DNA from: Burkholderiaceae bacterium
GTDB taxonomy: Bacteria; Pseudomonadota; Gammaproteobacteria; Burkholderiales; Burkholderiaceae
Assembly: GCA_947461805.1 (NCBI GenBank)
Contig: CANHMJ010000089.1
Location: 1 to 5,717, forward strand
DNA length: 5,717 nt
Direction of reading: 5' to 3'
Positions 5,597 to 5,717 of the stretch are shown one piece after another. Position 1 is the first letter of the stretch, and every line of letters begins with the position of its first letter. The translations under genes and the position numbers were made by a program. The notes below the pieces were generated by a model. It ran no database searches, had not been told where the DNA came from, and saw nothing but the letters and a program-made list of their open reading frames with translations.

Positions 5597-5717
5597 GTGC
5601 AAAAGTCCTTAAATACAATCGCATCGCGTATTGAAGGCTTACTTGATCACATTGGCAGGGCCACGTCGTATGTGGCCCTTGCCATTGTGGGCTTGATAGT
5701 CATCAACGTAACATTGA
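5597..5717 (+). CDS. TRAP transporter small permease subunit (DctQ family), 3' end missing
   Basis: From a GTG start, 40 residues are readable before the window ends. A short amphipathic lead includes RIEGLLDHIGRATSYV (11-26), followed by the first membrane segment ALAIVGLIVINVTL (27-40). This is how the four-helix DctQ subunit of tripartite TRAP transporters begins. DctQ partners with the large permease DctM, whose gene is expected next, and receives ligand from the binding protein encoded 33 bp upstream. No strong terminator separates the two, so they should share a transcript. The call rests on the short sequence plus position; the small size of the fragment limits certainty about the subfamily. 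Confidence 0.82.
   Translation, partial: MQKSLNTIASRIEGLLDHIGRATSYVALAIVGLIVINVTL

Noticed and set aside
5595..5612. ATG start with a five-codon peptide ahead of the small permease
   Set aside because: It is most simply a chance overlap with the GTG start; nothing supports a leader peptide function.
1..5717. Mobile element, CRISPR array or defence system
   Set aside because: No transposase, integrase, terminal repeats, spaced repeat array or defence-type domains were seen; all genes are metabolic or transport.

Overview
The window looks like a chromosomal catabolic region of a proteobacterium. Base composition is moderate, the spacers are AT-rich, and the gene families are typical of Burkholderiales: a type III CoA-transferase, a crotonase, and a TRAP transporter with a Tat-exported binding protein. 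A low-GC betaproteobacterium such as Polynucleobacter fits best, but this is inference from gene style, not a database match. No RNA genes, insertion sequences, phage genes or CRISPR were seen.

Layout: (1) 1-369, minus strand, N-terminal part of an enoyl-CoA hydratase/isomerase that runs off the left edge. (2) 370-435, short divergent spacer. (3) 436-2592, plus strand, a tight three-gene operon: CaiB/BaiF CoA-transferase, a VOC (glyoxalase-fold) protein with a TTG start, and a small membrane methyltransferase of the ICMT/PEMT type. (4) 2593-2609, a 17-bp convergent junction. (5) 2610-4208, minus strand, a gamma-glutamyltransferase-family Ntn hydrolase without a signal peptide whose motifs resemble HpxW, oxamate amidohydrolase. 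(6) 4209-4462, a 254-bp divergent AT-rich spacer holding a 12-bp direct repeat, two inverted repeats, a TTGCAC-type dyad and candidate promoters for both sides. (7) 4463-5563, plus strand, a Tat-exported TRAP binding protein most like the 2-oxoacid-binding TakP type. (8) 5597-5717, plus strand, the start of the TRAP small permease subunit (DctQ) with a GTG start, cut by the right edge. The large permease (DctM) is expected beyond.

How the genes may work together: the divergent hydrolase and TRAP system share one regulatory region and may form an uptake-plus-hydrolysis unit. Oxamate is a structural analogue of pyruvate, so a TakP-like binder beside an HpxW-like amidohydrolase suggests oxamate (or a related 2-oxoacid amide) scavenging. 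That would release ammonia and oxalate inside the cell. The nearby family III CoA-transferase and crotonase point to organic acid catabolism through CoA thioesters. Whether they belong to the same pathway is unproven, and the CoA-transferase lacks an obvious oxalate-type glycine loop.
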